DNA of 64,000 bases, from assembly GCF_025370935.1 (NCBI RefSeq), contig NC_133493.1, positions 11,248,996-11,312,995 of the forward strand, in the 5' to 3' direction. The notes beneath the pieces are model-generated. The model saw only the letters and a program-made list of their open reading frames with translations, did no database searches and was not told the origin of the DNA. This DNA comes from Choristoneura fumiferana (Eukaryota > Arthropoda > Insecta > Lepidoptera > Tortricidae). The translations under genes and the position numbers were made by a program. Shown piece after piece: positions 10,601 through 19,179 of the stretch (positions are counted from its first letter, which is position 1; every line of letters begins with the position of its first letter).

Positions 10601-12510
10601 CCAGTTTTTTTAGGCGTTTCGTTAAAGACTTCGCTATTATAGCTTGCCCACTTACCGACCTACTAAAATCTAAATTCGAATGGAGGTGGGAGGAGGTTCA
10701 TACAAAGGCGTTCGAAACGCTTAAACAGAAATTGATTGAACGCCCTATACTGGCTTTGTACGATGCTGGGTTAGAGACGGAACTACATACGGATGCATCA
10801 AAATATGGGGTAGCAGGTATTTTAATGCAGCGCGGGATGGACGGTCTACTGAGGCCTGTAGCATACTACAGTCGGAAAACAACACCGGATGAGCAAAAGA
10901 TGCACTCATTCGAACTTGAAACTTTGGCTGTCATTTCATCACTAAGCAGATTTCGAGTATACCTTTTAGGCATACGATTTAAAATAGTTACCGACTGTGG
11001 TGCGCTGCGGACCACTCTTACAAAAAGAGATCTCATTCCAAGGATCTCCCGATGGTGGGTGCAGTTCCAGGAGTACGACTGCGAGATCGAATATAGAGCT
11101 GGGGCGCAAATGGCTCATGTCGATGCTCTTAGTCGTGGTCCTGTAACTGAACCGACCCAGAATGATGATTTACATGTAATTGATGTTCTGCAAATTGATG
11201 TTAAGGATTGGATATCGACCGTACAAAGTAATGATGATGAAATTAAACGAATTAAGGAGATATTGCAGGACAAAAATACTAAAATTGCTGTAGACATCCA
11301 TAAGAATTATGTTTTGAAGGGGAATTATGTGTATAAGATTGTTGAGGATGGAATACGTTGGGTTGTGCCGAAACCCGTCAGGTGGCAAATCTTACGGATG
11401 AATCATGATGATGTAGGGCACTTCGGTTACGATAAAACCTTAAGTAGAATTCGTGGCTTATTTTGGTTCTCAAAGATGCGGCGTTTCACTAAAAAGTATG
11501 TTGACGCCTGTTTACAATGCGCGCATTATAAGAAACCCGGAGGTTGCAAAGAAGGTATGTTGCACCCGATACCAAAGTTAGAGATACCTTTCCACACACT
11601 TCACGCAGATCACCTAGGGCCGTTCGTTCGATCTAGGAGAGGTAATATGTATATTTTGGTAATAATTGACGCTTTCACAAAATTTATAAACGTGAAAGCA
11701 GTTAGAGACACAAAAACTACAACCGCTATTAGAACCTTTAAAGAGCATTTCAGTTACTTCGGTACACCTACTCGCCTCATCACTGATCGAGGATCGTGCT
11801 TCACGAGTACAAAATTTAAATCTTTTGCAGAAAATTTGGGAATCAAACATGTGCTAAATGCAGTCGCAACTCCTAGAGCGAACGGACAGGTAGAACGATA
11901 CAATCGCACTATCACAGAGGCATTAGGTGCGAAATGCCACGGTCAAAGTGATAGCACCTGGGACGAACATGTGGGTGATGTTCAGCTAGGGCTCAATACG
12001 ACTATAAACAAGGCGACTGGTAAAAGTCCGTCAGAACTACTGTTTGGATTTAAATTAGTTAACATGACGGAAAACATATTAGGGAATGTGATCAATGAAA
12101 CCATTGAACCAATCACTAACGATAAGTTGCAAAATTTGAGATCTGCGGCTGGGGACAAGATACACAAACAGCAGGAGGCGACAAAAAGAGAATTTGATAA
12201 ACATAGGAAACCTGCTACGCAATATAACATTGGTGATCTTGTTAGACTGGAGAGAACTGTGTTTGACAAGGAACTCGTGGGGAAATCAAAAAAACTAACT
12301 CCTAAATTTCATGGACCATACCGAATAGTTAAAATCTTACCTAACGATAGGTTTGTTGTTGAGGATACTCCATTATCTAGGAAGGGAAATAAACGTTACG
12401 AAAATATAGTAGCTCTTGACAAAATTCACCCATGGCTACAATTCAAAGAGTTAGATAGCGAGGGCAGCGAAAATGACACTAGTATCGGAACTGATGAAAA
12501 TGATGATTAA
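7651..12510 (+). CDS. Gag-Pol polyprotein, intact single frame
   Basis: A 1619-residue retrotransposon polyprotein starting at the ATG at 7651 (MDYNSDERD); open sequence extends upstream only from a non-ATG codon. Order seen: an arginine/serine-rich N-terminus (about residues 1-160), a Gag capsid-like region (about 200-380), two CCHC knuckles (412-425 and 432-445), an aspartic protease with D-L-G-S at 494-497 rather than the usual DTG/DSG, reverse transcriptase with YMDD at 899-902, RNase H with its HTDAS aspartate at 1048, and integrase. The integrase has an H-X4-H-X29-C-X2-C zinc site (H1252 to C1290), catalytic D1320, D1379 and E1415 (D-58-D-35-E), and a GPY-type module (HGPYRIVKIL). No stop or frameshift separates gag from pol, so enzyme ratios must be set another way. 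No env. The copy looks capable of coding; activity is inference. Confidence 0.96.
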   Translation: MDYNSDERDSDVRKERGSRSRKRKRGEKSRKSLSRLDKRSKCENNRGHSSRSTLTPAIHRDRRTISAQNTPPRQIRSTEGNGDGRRSRSRGRKLDYARRRHSRSRSHHRRTPTSDDGRRSRLEQYSRRQRKRSRGHRRRISTSEDEHKSRPRVHRERDRQQHLGNGTRSRSKDKDGAASRRGCVSQSDVNGANIVEMLSELVKSLANKRSEGNKFPVLGNVIPEFDPMAKGQTIHIWLKKVEECASLYKWGDDQIIHYALPKLAGVGRTWYEALPTMSFSWPEWKNKLIESFPCSDDYAELLFEMMAKRVKFNESLELYFYEKINLLHRCEITGKRAVDCLLFGIEDRSLRLGAKAAKFQEPEQVLAYFQSVRQTREPNRNPQDKKTNLNISQSAANKGTKPQAGATAPVTCFNCNEPGHYSFKCTKKLLKCSLCNRLGHTITSCHKQTVDSNTKKDNVLNEKNIMQLNLDNCNDDKYKLEIKINGSGIEGYVDLGSQCTLLRHSEALKMQINWANDNLPLLRGIGNNVVLPIGSATVIIEVQGISENVDVFIVEDHVIKYPILVGHTFTEKPGITIIKTSEALVFERELHTKVNLVLRNELTISPKQMVLAPVKCDTQFSGKIYVHGTLRGKPEYTFYLLPGEYNIDSGCGGVLLQNISDSSICLKAGSLITRAFRIDNILNVNNLNFDEPDIESCFNHGEQLTENEIKRLKNLLQRYETCFSNNLQDLGFTNVVQMDIELTDDKPVVYRPYRLSYIERERVRSMVQEMLDANIICESNSPYASPILLVKKKTGEQRLCVDYRALNRKTKKEHYPLPLIDDQLDMLAGHSVFITLDLASGYYQIPITDNSQDKTSFVTPDGQYQFKRMPFGLANAPSVFQRAMNRILTKSKLKYALVYMDDILIPAHSFDEGLCRLEEVLGLLQEAGLTLKLKKCHFFYTEIDFLGFRVNSEGIRPGSKKTLAISNFPRPENVHDVRRFLGLTSFFRRFVKDFAIIACPLTDLLKSKFEWRWEEVHTKAFETLKQKLIERPILALYDAGLETELHTDASKYGVAGILMQRGMDGLLRPVAYYSRKTTPDEQKMHSFELETLAVISSLSRFRVYLLGIRFKIVTDCGALRTTLTKRDLIPRISRWWVQFQEYDCEIEYRAGAQMAHVDALSRGPVTEPTQNDDLHVIDVLQIDVKDWISTVQSNDDEIKRIKEILQDKNTKIAVDIHKNYVLKGNYVYKIVEDGIRWVVPKPVRWQILRMNHDDVGHFGYDKTLSRIRGLFWFSKMRRFTKKYVDACLQCAHYKKPGGCKEGMLHPIPKLEIPFHTLHADHLGPFVRSRRGNMYILVIIDAFTKFINVKAVRDTKTTTAIRTFKEHFSYFGTPTRLITDRGSCFTSTKFKSFAENLGIKHVLNAVATPRANGQVERYNRTITEALGAKCHGQSDSTWDEHVGDVQLGLNTTINKATGKSPSELLFGFKLVNMTENILGNVINETIEPITNDKLQNLRSAAGDKIHKQQEATKREFDKHRKPATQYNIGDLVRLERTVFDKELVGKSKKLTPKFHGPYRIVKILPNDRFVVEDTPLSRKGNKRYENIVALDKIHPWLQFKELDSEGSENDTSIGTDENDD

Positions 12511-13460
12511 ACCATTTTTTTTATATAAAAAAAAGAGACAATAACGCACCTAATTGAAGGTTAATGTGATTTTGTTATTTAGATTAAGAAATAGATCCGT
12601 CTCGTAGGATAAATATATTTTTTTATGGACGACATTGTTGTGAGCGGTCAGTGCTGAATGAGATTTAAGCATAGATGGGCGCAGATCATAACAATGTCGC
12701 TATTAAACGATCTCTGATATTGAAACTTAATGTGATTTTATTTAGATTAAGAATTGATCGATCTCATAAGATAGGACTGTTATGGAAGAATTGGAAGACA
12801 TAGTTATGAGCGGTCAGTGCTACAAGAAACATGCATAGATAGGCGCAGATCATATCAATGTCATTATTAAACGAGCTTAGTAATTGAAACTATGTGATTT
12901 GTAATTAGATTAGGAAAATGATCGATCTTGTAGGATTAATAGGATTGTTATGGAAGTGGTTATGAGCGGCCAGTGCTAAATGAAACGTGCATAGATGGGC
13001 GTAGATCATAACAATTTCAAGATAAGAGGAATTAGATACTTAATGGAATGGGTCTGGGTTATGTGCGATCAGTGCTTGATGAAGATCAAGCATAGATGAT
13101 CGCAGATCATAACAGACTAACCTTATTTCATTAAGTGTATGAAATTGTGATGGCTGTAGGTTATAAGCGTTCAGTGTGGATATTGGCGTATACACACGAT
13201 CGTAGATTATAACAGACTACGTCAGAGTCACAAGTGCAACTTTAAATCGCATGTGTATCAGTACAAAAGAATATGTTATAGTATATAATCTATACTCCAG
13301 ATGACTGCAGATTGTAACAGACTACGCTCTTAAATACATAAATATTTCAATGTACCTACCTACAAAGTTTCTTTTTTATGATTATTGTTTAGTTGAGTAT
13401 GAGATACTTACATGCTTATGTAAAGTGAGAGGACTCACTTATAGAAACGGATGGCCGAGT
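12511..13460 (+). repeat. 3' non-coding region with tandem stem-loop repeats
   Basis: Between the stop codon and the 3' LTR are three long related units of about 165 bases, starting near 12554, 12720 and 12884 (TTGAA..., then TTTAGATTAAGAA, then a GATCGATCT-like block). Shorter derivatives follow near 13051, 13153 and 13275. Each longer unit has an arm like GTTATGAGCG, a CAGTGCT core, then CGCAGATCATAAC. The outer GTTATGA/TCATAAC and GCG/CGC can pair, so transcripts would carry a row of stem-loops. Successive units are shorter and more diverged toward the LTR. Function unknown; packaging, export or RNA stability are possible. Confidence 0.8.
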
Positions 13461-13710
13461 TGTAAGCATTAAGCTGGTTGATTGTATTGTATTGAGGCTG
13501 CAAACGTTAATATTAAATAGATATGTTTTTTTTAAATACAAAACGCCTTAAAGATGACAGCTGTCACTGGTGGATTGATTTTTAAAGGTTAATGGAAAAA
13601 CGCCGAAGGTGACGGCTGTCACTCGAAAAAAAGGGAAAAATAAGACTGCATTTTTGTGATTTAAAAAGGAATAAAAGAGATTGCAAACTAGACTGGTGTT
13701 TGGTTTTTCA
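13461..13710 (+). repeat. 3' LTR
   Basis: Reads base-for-base as the 5' LTR. The sequence just before it (AGAAACGGATGGCCGAG) is the only purine-rich candidate for the polypurine tract and is a weak one. The right flank begins CCGGAATAAT, which rejoins copy B's empty-site sequence at GGAATAAT. Confidence 0.94.
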
Positions 13711-14085
13711 CCGGAATAATAATTAAACACCTAAGTACATTTAATCGTGAGGTACTCACGGATTGGGATTTCACATTAAATCCCAAAATCCCAAGTGCTG
13801 AGTTAGAGGAATTTAATTTGCACCCGGATAGCACATGATTTCGAATGCACATGTGTGTGTTGTGTTGCTTGTTAATCTTTTACGCTAAAACGGATGGACG
13901 GATTTAGATGTTGTTATTGGATATCATAAAAAAACATAGGACTATGTTTCGCGGTACGTTTCGCACGGAAGTACGTACCTTTCACTGGTCTTAACTATCA
14001 TTTTTTTTTAAATGATTGCATCGAAACATCGCGGAAACTGGTGCTGCTGTTAAACTTGGAACTCAAGTATTTATTTCGCCCTCTT
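13711..14085. other. Non-coding flank right of the retrotransposon
   Basis: Corresponds to 30066-30435 in copy B except for about 85 bases (near 13840-13925) that differ entirely between copies, a local replacement rather than point divergence. No gene seen. Confidence 0.45.
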
Positions 14086-14296
14086 AAGGCAAAAGGCGGT
14101 ATCTCAAAAACAGCTGAACCGATTTTGATAAAACTTGTCTAAGAACCATCGCTAGAAAACCTGCTAACAAATAAAAAACCGTATCGAATCGGTCCACCCG
14201 TTTAAGAGCTACGGTGCCACAGACAGACACACAGAAACACAGACACATATAGCGGTCAAACTTAATACAACCTCTTTTTGCGTCGGGGTTAAAATA
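14086..14296 (+). mobile_element. MITE (GCGTCGGGGGTTA family), left end lost
   Basis: The right half (GTCCACCCGTTTAAGAGC, CACAGACAGACACACAG, then TTTTTGCGTCGGGGTTA) matches the complete element at 17212-17440. The left terminal repeat is missing here. Non-coding. Copy B counterpart is about 30437-30655. Confidence 0.65.
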
Positions 14297-14344
14297 AATC
14301 AAGTTATTTATACCATTGTATAGCTAAAGTACTTAGAAAAATTC

Positions 14345-14480
14345 CCAGACGCGCTGACGTTTGCGATCGTACTCGTATCCACCATCTCTTTCTACCCTCG
14401 TCTTGCCACCTAATGCGTGTGTGAGAAAGAAGTGGTGAAACCGATTGTGATTCAAAGCGTGTTAGATAATTAAGAACTCT
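14345..14480. repeat. Dispersed repeat with CCACCATCTCTTTCTACCCT core
   Basis: This block recurs at about 30715-30850 in copy B and, independently, at 53327-53460. All share CCACCATCTCTTTCTACCCT followed by GTGAGAAAGAAGTG or a close variant and TTAGATAAT. A dispersed non-coding repeat of unknown class. Confidence 0.6.
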
Positions 14481-14557
14481 TATATTTTATGGTTCTTACT
14501 TCAAGTTTATAATAATAAAAAAATACACGCTGTAAAATAAGAAAATCCAATGAAGTA

Positions 14558-14689
14558 CAGTCGAGTTCATAAACCTGTGAGCAAAAATTTGATCAAAAAT
14601 ATCTGAACACGTCTCTATTGTTCACGGCGTAGAAGCGTGTTCAGATATTTTTGATCAAATTTTTGCTTACATGTTTATGAACTCGACTG
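14558..14689. mobile_element. TA-flanked MITE with near-perfect long arms
   Basis: CAGTCGAGTTCATAAAC at the left pairs with GTTTATGAACTCGACTG at the right. The arms run inward through GAGCAAAAATTTGATCAAAA and its complement, leaving a loop of only about 25 bases. TA flanks both ends. Copy B has it at 30929-31060 almost unchanged. A transcript through it would form a strong hairpin. Confidence 0.9.
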
Positions 14690-15341
14690 TACCATAAATA
14701 AAATAGCAACAAGTGTTAATTCAAACTAAGAACAAAAACATCTGCTGAAATATTTTTCATTTATTAAAAGACGCATGCACATGTTTGCTAATGTCGTTCG
14801 AAATTCGAAACAAAAGATCGGTTTTCTTTCTCATTTGAATCTTCAGAAGAAATCATTTGCAGAAAATTATGCACCTATCAAGTGTCCCAAACTTTCTTTT
14901 ATATAAAAAAAATATTTCTCAGGTGCGTTACGTTCATAGAAATAAAAAAAACATACTCAAATGAAACGCAATTGAGATGGATATTTGGACATATGTCTCA
15001 AATTTTGTAAAGAAACTATTTTCAGTTGCGTTATATTCATGAATAGGAATAAAAAAACATTCATACATAAATGTAACGAACTAGATGGAAAATTTGGAAC
15101 ATACTTTTTTCTTGTGAGGTTCGAAAGTAAAAACGATTCTGAGCAAGATAAGCATAAAAAAACAATTTTCTGAAAAAAAACGAATGGTGCACATTTTCTG
15201 CAAATGACCCATTTGATAAACTTTTCCTTTGTTTTCGCCGATTAAAAACTATTCTGCGAGCAATTAATCAGCGGCGTCGCTTGCGCATGACAGGGACGAT
15301 TGATCGCGTGACACACAGCACATAACCGGTGTACACATCCA

Positions 15342-15491
15342 GTGAATAATGTTTTCCGTCGTGTTTTGTCGAAAACGTTCGTATATGTGCTTTCTCAATT
15401 AGGTTCAGTAAACTTCAGTAAGCTAGTTGAGATAGCAAGATATATACGAACTTTACCGACAAAATACGATGGAAAAACATTATTCATTACA
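15342..15491. mobile_element. MITE with GTGAATAATG terminal repeats
   Basis: GTGAATAATGTTTTCCGTCG at the left is complemented by a right end reading GATGGAAAAACATTATTCA, and the inner arms also pair (TTTTGTCGAAAACGTTCG against CGAACTTTACCGACAAAA). In copy B (31764-31891) the right end is missing at the deletion junction. A relative is at 40815-40945. Confidence 0.75.
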
Positions 15492-15619
15492 CTTGCTCGT
15501 AAACAGTGTCGTAACCAAACCCAAATAAAACCCTCGACCTTAATGTGCTTCTCATGAAACCCGTGGTCGGTAAATGCGTCATTGCCCGTACTAATTTTCA
15601 TGCCATGAAGCCCAAGGTC

Positions 15620-15830
15620 GGTAAATGAGTTTGTCACTGCATGGTGTGCTGCTGCTCCGTGCACGCGCTGGACACGCACGCCATGCACATGCTGCAGAGC
15701 GCTGCCAAGAGCGCAGCCAGCGGTATCGGCAATTTTGGAAAAAAAAATAGTTTTTTTTTTACAAATAAGTACATTTTTACTCGCAAATGTGATAAAAAAC
15801 ATTGTATGTCGCACGGGCGGTACTAGAATT
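15620..15830 (+). other. Exon-like GC-rich fragment, copy A only
   Basis: From 15641 a frame opens MVCCCSVHALDTHAMHML... in which almost every third base is G or C (GTG TGC TGC, then GCG CTG GAC ACG CAC GCC), unlike the surrounding AT-rich DNA. The pattern ends near 15722, where GGTATCGGC could hold a former splice donor, and AT-rich codons follow. I do not recognise the protein. It may be a host exon piece carried in by a transposon. Copy B lacks this whole stretch. Confidence 0.3.
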
Positions 15831-15927
15831 ACGAACATCGACTCATTAAAGCCCTCAGTCTTCGACTTCGGGCATCTAATAGACTCTCGTTCGTAATTCC
15901 TTATTTACCGCCCTTAAGACACAATGT

Positions 15928-16393
15928 ACTATTACAGTGCAAGCTGCTAGGCTGTGGAATCGCTTACCGACCTCCATCAGGCAATCTCCCACTGTAGGAT
16001 CTTTCAGGGAGGGCTTGAGAAGGATTTGGCTTACACCTTCTCCTTAAACATTTGAGGACATTTCCTTTGTTTTATATTCGCATGTATAATATGTATTATG
16101 GTTATATATAATACTGTATATATATATAATAGTATTTATTGATTTATTATATTGTAGTTTATGTATTATATTGTTTTATAAAGACTGGTATAGTAGCTTC
16201 CACATATTTTTTTTTACTCTTAAACTCACTCTTTGTCGGACTCTAACTGATTGCTCCTCTCATCTACTCAAAGGTTGACTGATAGAGATCCCTTAAAGGG
16301 ATAAGTCCGCCTTTGTACAAGTATCTCAAAGTTTGTCAATTGTGTTTTGTTTATTTTCTTTTGTACAATAAAGAGTTTACATACATACATACC
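15928..16393 (+). pseudogene. Non-LTR retrotransposon C-terminus and 3' UTR
   Basis: The frame ending in TAA at about 16048 encodes AARLWNRLPTSIRQSP and then SFREGLRR, the tail motif of many jockey/CR1-type LINE reverse transcriptases (recognised from memory). About 340 bases of 3' UTR follow, ending in CAATAAAGAGTTTACA and a (CATA)n tail, typical of a 5'-truncated insertion. Copy B keeps only the 3' UTR part (about 31893-32277), where a CA/TA microsatellite has expanded. Confidence 0.7.
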
Positions 16394-16443
16394 TCCCTGT
16401 CTCTGCCTGTTTTGCAGGTTTGCTGGCAAATATGTATTTTTTT

Positions 16444-16760
16444 AACCCCCGACGCAAAGAGCCCCTCTTGGATGGTGCAACAGCCTCTTTGTCAGTTGGA
16501 TTTTCAGAAAATATTGGAGACACATTTTATCTTTTGTTTTAAAAAAATAATTTACAAAAAACCGCATTCAAATCGGTTCACCCGTTTAAGAGCTACGGTG
16601 CCACAGACAGACACACAGACACACATAGCGGTCAAACTTATAACACCCTCTTATTTTTGCGTGGGGGGTTACAAAATAATCTTGAAAGAACCACATAGCG
16701 ACAATCCCAGAAACGGCCTCCTGTGCTGGTTAGAAACAAATCCTGTAGGTAGCTACAATA
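16444..16760 (+). mobile_element. MITE (GCGTCGGGGGTTA family), first local copy
   Basis: Starts at TAACCCCCGACGC and runs to TTTTTGCGTGGGGGGTTA. Compared with 17212-17440 it has fused the inner element directly to a second downstream end, losing about 85 bases. The flanking sequence through CTACAATAA is repeated after the next MITE, so this is one arm of a small direct duplication unique to copy A. Confidence 0.65.
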
Positions 16761-17164
16761 AGGCACTTGTCCCACCGCCTACGATGAGCGAGAAGCGAGT
16801 AGAGCGAGTAACTAGAAACGAGTGGGCGAGCAGCGAGAAGCGAGTGTAGTTTTGTCGCTCGGCTGTGTGCGAGTGTTCGCGTGCGACGGGCGATTAATCG
16901 CTCCAGTCGACTCGCTCGTGCGGGGCGGCCGCCAAGCTGTCATCGCTGAGCGAGTATCTATAGCTCAGCGAGGTTTATAGCTCTTGTCGCTGCGACAAAA
17001 GACGTAAGAGCGAGTTCTCGCCGACAGTGTGAACAGCCAGCGATCAACTATTAATATATGTGTCTCTTTTACTCACACAGGATCTTATATCTTTTGTTCG
17101 TTTCTTGAGCGAGAAAATAGTCGATAGCCAATCGTTTCCTCGCTGGCGGTGAGACAACTCCCTT
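16761..17164. mobile_element. MITE with imperfect TIR, rich in GAGCGAG motifs
   Basis: The left end GGCACTTGTCCCACCGCC is complemented, with mismatches, by GGCGGTGAGACAACTCCC at the right. The interior is unusually GC-rich with many GCGAG repeats. The right flank is TTAA and the left is ATAA, so a TTAA target is possible. Present in copy A only, between two copies of the same local sequence. Confidence 0.65.
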
Positions 17165-17211
17165 AAAATGAACGTTTTCCAGGTTTGCTCGCAAATAATA
17201 ATATGTATTTT

Positions 17212-17440
17212 TAACCCCCGACGCAAAAACCCCTCTTGGATGGTGCAACAGCCTCTTTGTCAGTTGGATTATCAGAAAATATTGGACACGCATTTTATCT
17301 TTTGTTTTTCAAAAAAAAATTACAAAAAAAAACGCATTCAAATCGGTCCACCCGTTTAAGAGCTACGGTGCCACAGACAGACACACAGACACACATAGCG
17401 GTCAAACTTATAACACCCCTCTTTTTGCGTCGGGGGTTAA
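17212..17440 (+). mobile_element. MITE (GCGTCGGGGGTTA family), complete copy
   Basis: Terminal inverted repeats TAACCCCCGACGCAAAA and TTTTTGCGTCGGGGGTTA enclose the shared interior (GGATGGTGCAACAGCC, CGGTCCACCCGTTTAAGAGC, CACAGACAGACACACAG). Several copies or fragments occur in the window, including copy B at about 32331-32547. Non-coding; the ORFs across it are incidental. Confidence 0.8.
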
Positions 17441-17859
17441 AAAAATCAATGGCAATACAAAATTTTGCATAATTATTGAATGGCATCTTTATAAAAAACT
17501 TATAACACCCCTCTTTTTGCGTGGGGGGTTACAAAATAATCTTGAAAGAACCACATAGCGACAATCCCAGAAACGGCCTCCTGAACTGGTTAGAAACAAA
17601 TCCTGTAGGTAGCTACAATAAACATAAAGTTCTTTGTGTTGTTACTATTGTTCCTATAATTTCCACGAAGGCCAACATATTGTAACGGAGCTATATCATA
17701 GTGGTCGTGACATAAATGATAGATAATCGATACACTATGCTGGGAAAATCATTGTTCAGTATTTTGCAGAATCAATGTGATGTAAATATACCATCGTTCA
17801 TAATATTTTACGAGTATGTTTACAGTATTTATTGTTTAGGAAGATTTCTAAATATCTAA

Positions 17860-17959
17860 NNNNNNNNNNNNNNNNNNNNNNNNNNNNNNNNNNNNNNNNN
17901 NNNNNNNNNNNNNNNNNNNNNNNNNNNNNNNNNNNNNNNNNNNNNNNNNNNNNNNNNNN
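17860..17959. other. Assembly gap (100 N)
   Basis: Exactly 100 N, a common placeholder for a gap of unknown size. Copy A's homology to copy B reaches the base before it, and the base after it starts unrelated sequence, so the end of the duplication coincides with the scaffold join. Confidence 0.98.
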
Positions 17960-18304
17960 ACACACATATTCACAAACTTCGCATTCGCATTTAGTAGGAT
18001 TAAAGTCATAGCACTGCATTTTTATTAAATCATCTGATAATTGTTTTTTAGTATTTTCTATTGCCATTTTAATGGTGGTATTTAAAGCCGTTCCCGTACC
18101 CAAATGAATTCTAAAATCGAAGCCTCCCCGCGCACCACCCGTCCCGCTCCTCGATACAATGGCGATACAACAGCGCCACGTAAGAAGTGGCGACTTAACT
18201 GAACTAACAGGACACTGATTTGTAAAACTTATTACTAAAGACCGAAAAATCATGCTGGATCGCATAGATGGCGTTAAAGTTAAATTGAAATAATAAATAA
18301 ACAT
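17960..18304 (-). other. Unidentified open frame truncated by the gap
   Basis: On the minus strand a frame is open from about 18304 to the gap and includes a stretch with many cysteines (NPTKCECEVCEYVC) preceded by MAIENTKKQLSDD. I recognise no family. Codon use is mixed, and continuation through the N run is meaningless. Could be an exon cut by the gap or a chance frame. Confidence 0.2.
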
Positions 18305-18540
18305 AGTGTAAATTCGTATTTCATTTCGTAATCATACATTTTTAACTAAAATGGACTACACGAATTCCAAATTTTATTAAATTCCAATGGTTTCCAAAAT
18401 TACTTACTTGGTTTAGAATAGGATCACAATTGACTAGTTTATCAGCGAACATAACGAAAACACATATTTTATGCTCTTGTGTTCTCGCGTACAGAACAAA
18501 ACAAACTTAAAAATTTAAAAACTATCGCAAAAGTGCCTTA

Positions 18541-18829
18541 TCAAAAAAAAGTGTACCCTTTAAGATTTTTTGAATTTTTGGAAAAATATGGTTTTTCCTA
18601 CTCAGAATCAAGAGTACAAGCGATTCCGATCGTTTAAAAAAATTACCCCAGTTTTTCATACAACATTTTATGAGTCAGTTTGGTCACGCCCATACCCATA
18701 CATATAAAAAAAAACGTCGCCAAACTGTCATTTTTTTAAACTATTGGAATCCATTGTGCTCTTGATTCTGAGTAGGAAAAACCATATTTTTTCCAATATT
18801 TAAAAAAAAGAAAGGGTACACTTTTTTGA
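18541..18829. mobile_element. MITE with long inverted arms, CTCAGAATCAAGAG family
   Basis: TCAAAAAAAAGTGTACCCTT at the left is complemented by AAGGGTACACTTTTTTGA at the right, and inner arms pair too (CCTACTCAGAATCAAGAG against CTCTTGATTCTGAGTAGG). Partial relatives occur at about 35110-35285 and 35541-35600. No ORF of interest. Confidence 0.8.
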
Positions 18830-19179
18830 AAACGCCCAAAAAACTAATGTTGGTAGTACGCTGTAATGTGTTGCATTCTTTAGAATCAAGCCTTATTTAC
18901 CACCGCATGGTTAATTCCGCCTTGTATACTCACTGCCATAGGTGGTACCTATTTCATTATGTGTCATACTATTTATTCACCGCGAGACCATTTACTTTCA
19001 ATTGCTTGGTAGCTTAACCCACATCGCAACACATTAATAACCACTGCAGTTAATCTATAAAGACAGCCGTGCGTGACATTATAATTCTGGATAGTGATGT
19101 ACCAGACACAATGCTTTAGACTATCGCCGCGGTTATTACTAATTTTGTGATTTAAATTCGGGTGTTGTTCAGCGTACAT

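Larger units (their letters stand above)
7306..13710 (+). mobile_element. Full-length Ty3/gypsy LTR retrotransposon
   Basis: A complete 6405-base element: 5' LTR, primer site, one gag-pol frame, about 950 bases of repeat-bearing 3' non-coding DNA, and 3' LTR. The LTRs read as identical, so insertion was recent. Copy B keeps the empty site (near 30065). Domain order PR-RT-RNaseH-IN and the D,D-35-E integrase put it in Ty3/gypsy. The tRNA-Leu-like primer site and lack of env point to the mdg3/micropia/blastopia group, but that is from memory and needs a phylogeny. No clear target duplication flanks it (ATTTG on the left, CCGGA on the right). Confidence 0.95.
1..17859 (+). repeat. Copy A of a large direct segmental repeat
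   Basis: From the first base to the assembly gap this stretch matches 20193-32949 in the same order and orientation. Sampled blocks differ by a few substitutions per 250 bases plus small indels. The shared order is: fold-back MITE, tRNA-headed SINE with nested MITE, second SINE, RTE fragment, minus-strand SINE, RTE 3' end, TA-MITEs and LINE tail. Copy A has additions that copy B lacks: the retrotransposon at 7306-13710, about 550 bases near 15475-16022, and a MITE plus local duplication at 16761-17620. Homology reaches both the window edge and the N gap, so neither true boundary is visible. It may be a genuine tandem duplication or an uncollapsed alternate haplotype. Confidence 0.93.

Noticed and set aside
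12554..13330. CRISPR-like or satellite array
   Set aside because: The units are unequal, decaying repeats inside a retrotransposon's 3' non-coding region, with no regular spacers, in a eukaryotic genome.
17798..18304. 168-codon frame running through the N gap
   Set aside because: Continuity across 100 placeholder bases is meaningless; only the part right of the gap is listed, at low confidence.
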